DNA from: Rosistilla ulvae
GTDB lineage: Bacteria; Planctomycetota; Planctomycetia; Pirellulales; Pirellulaceae
NCBI RefSeq assembly: GCF_007741475.1
Contig: NZ_CP036261.1
Location: forward strand, 6,139,798 to 6,203,797
Length of the DNA stretch: 64,000 nt
Direction of reading: 5' to 3'
Part shown: positions 59,452 to 64,000 of the stretch, piece after piece
Position numbering within the stretch: position 1 is the stretch's first letter
How the letters are laid out: every line of letters starts with the position of its first letter
Program-made: the position numbers and the translations under genes
Notes under the pieces: model-generated
Databases searched by the model: none
Told to the model about the DNA's origin: nothing
What the model saw: only the letters and a program-made list of their open reading frames with translations

Positions 59452-60876
59452 TTATTCGTGCGGTTCGGTCATGCTCATCGGATCCAACGCTTCGGTCAGC
59501 GTCTCTTCGGGAAGGATACCCTTTTCGCGGCACAGTTCGCGAATCGTCTTGCCGGTCGCAAACGCCTCTTTGGCCAACTTGGCCGCCATGTCGTAACCGA
59601 TCAATGGGTTCAGGCTGGTGCACATCGAAAGGCTCTGTTCGACGGCAGCTTCGCACGCTTCGGGATTGGCTTCCAATTCCGCGACGCAGAAATCGACAAA
59701 CGCTTCGGTTCCCGCGGACAGCAGGTGGATCGACTCAAGAGTCGTTTGAGCCATTACGGGCATCATAATGTTCAGCTGGAAGTTGCCGCCGGTCGCTCCC
59801 GACATCGTGATGCAGGCGTCGTTGCCGACGACGCGGGCGTTCAACTGCATCATGCTTTCGCACATCACGGGATTGACTTTGCCTGGCATGATCGAGCTGC
59901 CCGGCTGGCGGCTGGGCAGCTTCAATTCAAAGAAGCCGCAGCGAGGGCCGCTGCCCAACCATCGGATGTTGTTCGAAACGTTGAACAGCGTCTGGGCGAT
60001 GCACTTCAGTTGCCCGTGGCATTCGACCAAACCATCGCGTTGGGCGTTGGCTTCGAAGTGGTTTTCGGCTTCTACGAAATCGATGTTCGTTTCGCTGGCC
60101 AGGATCTCCGACACGCGGCGGCCAAATTCGGGATGGGTGTTGATCCCGGTGCCGACAGCCGTCCCGCCGACTGGCAGTTCGCAAACCGCAGCGATCGCGG
60201 ATTGGGCGCGGCCGATCGAGAGGTCGATCTGGCGGACAAAGCCACCGATCTCTTGTCCCAGTCGCAGTGGCGTGGCGTCCATCAAGTGGGTGCGTCCGAT
60301 CTTGATCAACTGGTCCCAAGCTGTCGCCTTTTCTTGCAAGCTGTCGCGCAGCCGCTGCAACGCCGGAATCAAACGCTCTTTGATTTCGATCCCCACGGCG
60401 ACGTGGATCGCGGTCGGGAAGGTGTCGTTGGTGCTCTGCCCCATGTTGACGTGATCGTTCGGATGGATCGTCTTCTTTTCGGCAAACCGATCGCCACCGG
60501 CCAATTCAATCGCTCGGTTGGAGATGACTTCGTTGACGTTCATATTGCTGCTGGTTCCCGACCCGGTCTGGAAGACATCGATCGGAAACTGATCGGCCAA
60601 CCCGCCATCGGCGACTTCGCGGCAAGCCTTCGACAGACACTCGACATCGTGTTCGGTCAACGGATTCATTCCCGAACCAGTCAGTTTGCCGAGGTCGTAG
60701 TTGGCGCGGGCGGCCGCGAATTTAACCAAGCCCATCGCTTGAATCATCGGACCAGGCAAACGCCAGCCGCTGATCGGAAAGTTTTCCACGGCGCGTTGGG
60801 TTTGAGCGCCGTAGTAGGCCTCTGCAGGAACCTGAACTTCGCCCATGGAATCGCGTTCGACTCGATATTCACTCAT
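59452..60876 (-). CDS. fumC: Fumarate hydratase class II
   Basis: A 474-residue fumarase of the TCA cycle, converting fumarate and water to L-malate without an iron-sulfur cluster. It shows Y-Y-G-A-Q-T-Q-R-A-V near the N-terminus, T-G-S-G-T-S-S-N-M-N-V-N-E-V, the catalytic G-R-T-H-L-M-D-A-T-P and the superfamily signature G-S-S-I-M-P-G-K-V-N-P. Length and order of motifs fit FumC rather than aspartase, although the two are close. It is a single gene, convergent with the nfeD-like gene. Confidence 0.96.
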   Translation of the reverse strand: MSEYRVERDSMGEVQVPAEAYYGAQTQRAVENFPISGWRLPGPMIQAMGLVKFAAARANYDLGKLTGSGMNPLTEHDVECLSKACREVADGGLADQFPIDVFQTGSGTSSNMNVNEVISNRAIELAGGDRFAEKKTIHPNDHVNMGQSTNDTFPTAIHVAVGIEIKERLIPALQRLRDSLQEKATAWDQLIKIGRTHLMDATPLRLGQEIGGFVRQIDLSIGRAQSAIAAVCELPVGGTAVGTGINTHPEFGRRVSEILASETNIDFVEAENHFEANAQRDGLVECHGQLKCIAQTLFNVSNNIRWLGSGPRCGFFELKLPSRQPGSSIMPGKVNPVMCESMMQLNARVVGNDACITMSGATGGNFQLNIMMPVMAQTTLESIHLLSAGTEAFVDFCVAELEANPEACEAAVEQSLSMCTSLNPLIGYDMAAKLAKEAFATGKTIRELCREKGILPEETLTEALDPMSMTEPHE

Positions 60877-61178
60877 AATTTATCCGCTGCCTGGTGTGGA
60901 ATGACTTGATTGGGGGAGGAATGTTCACTGACCTACTGCCGCCGTCAATGCTCCAGCCAGATCGCATGCGATGCGCCACGGTTGTAAGAGCTGCCAGCTG
61001 GCCAAGATACGCGATTTTACCGAGATCGATTCAAACCGACCAGCGGCAGCCCGGCGGGGGATGTACGATAAAGAACGCCCAAACGGCAATTTTTTGCGCC
61101 CCCGATCGATCTCAAACCGAGCCTATCCATTCAACCGATCGATCCCACTTTGTCTGAACGCTCTCACGCAGAATACGT
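60877..61178. other. Divergent intergenic region
   Basis: A 302-base spacer between fumC (minus) and a small protein gene (plus). No gene, RNA or repeat was recognised. Confidence 0.4.
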
Positions 61179-61580
61179 ATGTCCGAACGAACCGATGCCG
61201 ATTTGCAGGCCTTTCTCGATGAATCGCTCCCCGCGGCGCAGATGGCGGAAATCGAAGCCGAACTGCGAGACGACACCGATTTGCACCAACGCCTCGCCAC
61301 ACTCCGCGGCCAACAGGACGCGGGGATGCACGGTTTGGGAGCGATCTGGCGGCGGCACCGCGTCTCTTGCCTCAGTCGCGAAGAACTGGGGCAGTTCCTG
61401 CTGGGAGTGATGGACGAACAAGCGGCGGAATATGTCCGCTTCCACGTCCAACGGATCGGTTGCCGGTATTGCGAAGCGAATCTCGAAGACCTGCAGGGGC
61501 AACAGCGCGAAGCCGCCACGCAAACCGCCACCCGCCGTCGCAAATACTTTCAGACCAGCGTCGGCCATCTGAAAAAGTAG
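61179..61580 (+). CDS. Hypothetical protein with anti-sigma-like Cys/His motif
   Basis: A 133-residue soluble protein. Residues 1-45 are helical and acidic (D-A-D-L-Q-A-F-L-D-E-S-L, A-E-I-E-A-E-L-R-D-D). The middle has L-S-R-E-E-L-G-Q-F-L-L-G-V-M-D followed by H-V-Q-R-I-G-C-R-Y-C-E-A-N-L, which recalls the H-X3-C-X2-C zinc-binding anti-sigma helix but with five residues between His and Cys. The C-terminus is basic. Similar small proteins pair with ECF sigma factors or kinases in planctomycetes, but none is adjacent here. Identity is uncertain. Confidence 0.6.
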   Translation: MSERTDADLQAFLDESLPAAQMAEIEAELRDDTDLHQRLATLRGQQDAGMHGLGAIWRRHRVSCLSREELGQFLLGVMDEQAAEYVRFHVQRIGCRYCEANLEDLQGQQREAATQTATRRRKYFQTSVGHLKK

Positions 61581-61648
61581 CGGAATGTTAAAGCCAGCGG
61601 CGTCGGTAGCTTGCGTTCATGCTTCAGGCTCTCCCCGTAAGATCGTCC

Positions 61649-62755
61649 AGTAGCCACCGAGTTCTCCGAGCACACAGAGGAAATCACTGGCAAGCTCAAG
61701 TCTCTGTGAACTCCTGCTCTCTGTGGCTTAACGAATTGGATATGTGACCATCTCCGGGTGCCACTGGCTCTTGCCAGTGCTTCCCAATCGAAGTCCCAGG
61801 GTTGGCACGACCGAAGGTATTGCCAGTGCCATGCAACCATACTCGAGCTACGCCTCCGTGAGCGGCAAACGTTTCCAGCGTTGGGTAACGGTTCGATCTG
61901 TTCTGTCTTGGGACTTCGGCATAAAAGCACTGGCAAGAGCCAGTGGCACCCACGGGGGTGCATTTCTTCAATAGCCACTGAGTCCACCGAACACACTGTG
62001 AAAAATCACAGTCAAGCTCAAGCCTCTGTAAACTCCTGCTCTCTGTGGCTGTAGTACGACCGCTCCGGGTGCCACTGGCTCTTGCCAGTGCTTCCTGGTC
62101 GAAGTCCCAGGGTTGGCACGACCGAAGGTATTGCCAGTGCCATGCAACCATACTCGAGCTAAGCCTCCGTGAGCGGCAAACGTTTCCAGCCTTGGACAAC
62201 GGTTCGATCTGTTCTGTCTTGGGACTTCGGCATAAAAGCACTGGCAGAGCCAGTGGCACCCACGGGGGTGCATTTCTTCAATAGCCACTGAGTCCACCGA
62301 ACACACTGTGAAAAATCACAGTCAAGCTCAAGTCTCTGTGAACTCCTGTCCTCTGTGGCTGTAGTACGACCGCTCCGGGTGCCACTGGCTCTTGCCAGTG
62401 CTTCCTGGTCGAAGTCCCAGGGTTGGCACGACCGAAGGTATTGCCAGTGCCATACAACAATACGCGAGCGAAGCCTCCGTGAGCGGCAAACGTTTCCAGC
62501 GTTGGGTAACGGTTCGATCTGTTCTGTCTTGGGACTTCGGCATAAAAGCACTGGCAGAGCCAGTGGCACCCACGGGGGTGCATTCTTCAATAGCCACTGA
62601 GTCCACCGAGCACACAGAGGAAATCACCTTCAAGCTCAAGTCTCAGTGAACTCCTGTCCTCTGTGGCTGTAAAACGACCGCTCCGGGTGCCACTGGCTCT
62701 TGCCAGTGCTTCCCAATCGAAGGCTCAGGGTTGGCACAACCGATGATATTGCCTG
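61649..62755. repeat. Tandem array of ~310-bp repeats
   Basis: Three full units begin at about 61752, 62063 and 62373 (spacings 311, 310, 308); a fourth begins at 62681 and stops at about 62755. A partial unit end precedes the array from about 61649. Each full unit contains a 26-27 bp inverted repeat: left arms 61756-61782, 62067-62093, 62377-62403 and right arms 61925-61951, 62236-62261, 62546-62571. Each arm also contains the small palindrome CACTGGC-TCTT-GCCAGTG. Open frames on both strands across the array are by-products of the repeat. Confidence 0.88.
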
Positions 62756-63140
62756 AGGTGGTGACCTGATCCCGGGCGCGCCCTGGGATTATTCTTGACC
62801 TGGGTGAGGGGATTCAAACTGAGTGGGTTTCTGATAGCCAAGACTCGAGTGCTTTCGGTCTTGGTTGTAGCATCTGAAGTAACTTCCGAGTTCACGTTCT
62901 CCTTCAGTCACTGTTTCGTATGCGATCATCTCCAGCTCAGTCTTGATTGTTCCAAAGCAACTTTCCATAAATGCGTTGTCGTAGCCGTCGCCAGCACGAC
63001 TCATGCTCTGTCGAATTGACGACCGCTTGAGGATCTGCCTGGGTACTGGCCACCACGATCGCTGTGATGGATCAAGAGCTGTCCTGCGGCTGGCGCCGAG
63101 CCCTTTCAAGCTAGCATGGGCGTGCCTCGGCATCTATTTT
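62756..63140 (-). mobile_element. Remnant of an IS3-family insertion sequence
   Basis: The fourth repeat unit stops abruptly and is followed by TGAGGTGGTGACC, which resembles an IS3-family terminal end (TGA start). The element encodes only the C-terminal part of its transposase. Its other end is missing, the sequence changing near 63135 ahead of an unrelated transposase gene, so it has been truncated. Confidence 0.65.
62789..63126 (-). pseudogene. IS3-family transposase OrfB fragment, frameshifted
   Basis: About 110 codons of the integrase-core C-terminus remain. One frame reads Q-L-L-I-H-H-S-D-R-G-G-Q-Y-P; the frame then changes near 63035-63045 to R-Q-I-L-K-R-S-S, followed by S-M-S-R-A-G-D-G-Y-D-N-A-F-M-E-S and Y-N-Q-D-R-K-H-S-S-L-G-Y. 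Usual OrfB proteins are near 280-300 residues. The N-terminal two thirds, including the first catalytic Asp, are absent, so it cannot be active. Confidence 0.8.
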
Positions 63141-63192
63141 GCACTGATATCTAAGTAGCTTATTTATCGGAAGTTACGCGAAACGAGGTGGA

Positions 63193-64000
63193 ATGATGAC
63201 TGTTGATGAACTGCTTGATCGCTTCAAAAATGAGTGCCCTGTGGCGATGGGCACTCGACTGGTGCTCAATCATCTGCTCAGCGACGAGCGAATCGACACT
63301 CTATTTGCCACTCACGCAGGCTCTCAAAGATGCGGTGAACTCCTGTTCTCATCGGTCGCTGACATCATGGCCTGTGTTGCCTTGAACATCAAACCTTCGG
63401 TCAATGCTGCTTACAAAAAGCACAAAGAAAAACTGAAAGTCTCTGTCACATCCGTTTACAACAAGCTGCAAGGTATCGAGACCCAAGTGAGCCGCGCCTT
63501 GGTAAGTGAAACGGCGGCCGAGCTTTCGCAGTTGTGGGACCATCTCGAAGGTCCCAAACCACCGCCTGTGTTGAGCGGTTACAAGACACGGATCATCGAC
63601 GGCAACCATCTGGCTGGGACCGAGCATCGAATCAAAGAGCTTCGGACCCTCGGCGCAGCGGCCTTGCCTGGCACCACTATCCCTATCTTAGATCCCGACA
63701 AGAAATTACTTGTCGATGTGATTCTTAGTCGCGATGGGCATGCCAACGAAGCCACGTTACATCCGGAGATTCTTGAGCTTGTTGAAAAAGGGGATGTCTG
63801 GATCGGCGACCGTCATTTTGCTTCACAGAAGATGATGACCACGATTGCCTTGGACAAGAAAGCCTTCTTTGTTTTTCGTCATTCAAAGGGCTTGTTACCA
63901 AATTGGGAATCGCTAGGAGAACGCCGGAAAATCGGGCGTTGTGACGGCGGAACACTGTACGAACAGACGATTGCGTTTACCTATCAAGGGCTTACGATTT
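63193..64000 (+). CDS. IS4-family-like DDE transposase, partial at window end
   Basis: An open frame from ATG at 63193 (GAGGTGG just upstream as SD) to the last base, 269 codons without a stop. The protein begins M-M-T-V-D-E-L-L-D-R-F and has R-I-I-D-G-N-H-L-A-G-T-E (first catalytic Asp, about 140), then L-V-D-V-I-L-S-R-D-G-H and V-W-I-G-D-R-H-F-A-S (second Asp, about 207), as in IS4-type transposases; the Glu motif would lie beyond the window. Base composition is lower in GC than the neighbours, fitting transfer. It may be intact; termini and inverted repeats cannot be fixed here. Confidence 0.82.
   Translation, partial: MMTVDELLDRFKNECPVAMGTRLVLNHLLSDERIDTLFATHAGSQRCGELLFSSVADIMACVALNIKPSVNAAYKKHKEKLKVSVTSVYNKLQGIETQVSRALVSETAAELSQLWDHLEGPKPPPVLSGYKTRIIDGNHLAGTEHRIKELRTLGAAALPGTTIPILDPDKKLLVDVILSRDGHANEATLHPEILELVEKGDVWIGDRHFASQKMMTTIALDKKAFFVFRHSKGLLPNWESLGERRKIGRCDGGTLYEQTIAFTYQGLTI

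Noticed and set aside
59458-60909. 483-codon open frame on the plus strand
   Set aside because: Antisense to fumC.
61550-62649. Family of small proteins on both strands across the repeat array
   Set aside because: Near-identical peptides recur in every unit and strand as by-products of the repeat; no SD or independent evolution is visible.
61649-62755. CRISPR array
   Set aside because: The repeated unit is about 310 bp with no short spacers, and no cas genes are present.

Overview
The window looks like chromosomal DNA from a planctomycete, most likely the Pirellulaceae (Rhodopirellula/Rosistilla-like). The evidence is moderately high GC, two YTV-type wall/surface proteins, a DUF4838 protein, secreted multi-haem cytochrome and NHL proteins, a DNA topoisomerase VI pair, and an EF-G of the mitochondrial/spirochaete-planctomycete type. 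The genus is inferred from gene content only. I see no rRNA, tRNA or CRISPR array.

Layout. 0.1-6.2 kb: a secreted HEAT-like protein, a Ser/Thr kinase with a coiled-coil tail, a secreted hypothetical and a YTV protein. 6.6-13.5 kb: a lipoate-ligase-like protein, a UDP-sugar pyrophosphorylase fused to a DUF2007-like tail, EF-G with its terminator, a Cys-rich secreted protein and a WecG/TagA glycosyltransferase. 13.5-19.2 kb: a degenerate HD-GYP protein, a three-gene run (small ORF, TatD-like hydrolase, PdxA), a YjfB-like small protein, RpiB, and a TsaC/Sua5 protein fused to a YwlE-type phosphatase. 19.4-26.9 kb: a Tat/lipoprotein NHL propeller, a five-CXXCH cytochrome, a Gly/Met-repeat protein and a DUF4838 protein.

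27-37.2 kb holds a chemosensory locus. On the minus strand the order is cheA (two CheW-like domains plus a receiver), cheW, mcp, cheB, cheR and a membrane protein whose first residues resemble the CheY-binding peptide of FliM. cheY and cheX diverge on the plus strand. Four-base ATGA overlaps at cheA/cheW and cheB/cheR suggest translational coupling.

37.5-61.6 kb: topoisomerase VI A and B, small secreted proteins, a TPR protein, a second (Cys-rich) YTV protein, a membrane coiled-coil protein with two HhH-like domains and a small membrane partner, TrkA, an esterase/SMP-30 fusion, a GT2 glycosyltransferase, a KaiC/RecA-like ATPase paired with a lidless Hsp70, an EF-hand esterase, an NfeD-type membrane protease and fumarase C. 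61.6-64 kb is accessory DNA: a ~310-bp tandem repeat array cut off by an IS3-family remnant, then an IS4-like transposase that runs off the window.

The best candidates for undescribed biology are the FliM-peptide membrane protein in the che operon, the KaiC-like/Hsp70 pair, the TsaC-arginine-phosphatase fusion next to RpiB, and the membrane coiled-coil/HhH protein with its small partner. Start sites were chosen from signal peptides, domain starts and Shine-Dalgarno (SD) sequences, so many differ from the longest open frame.
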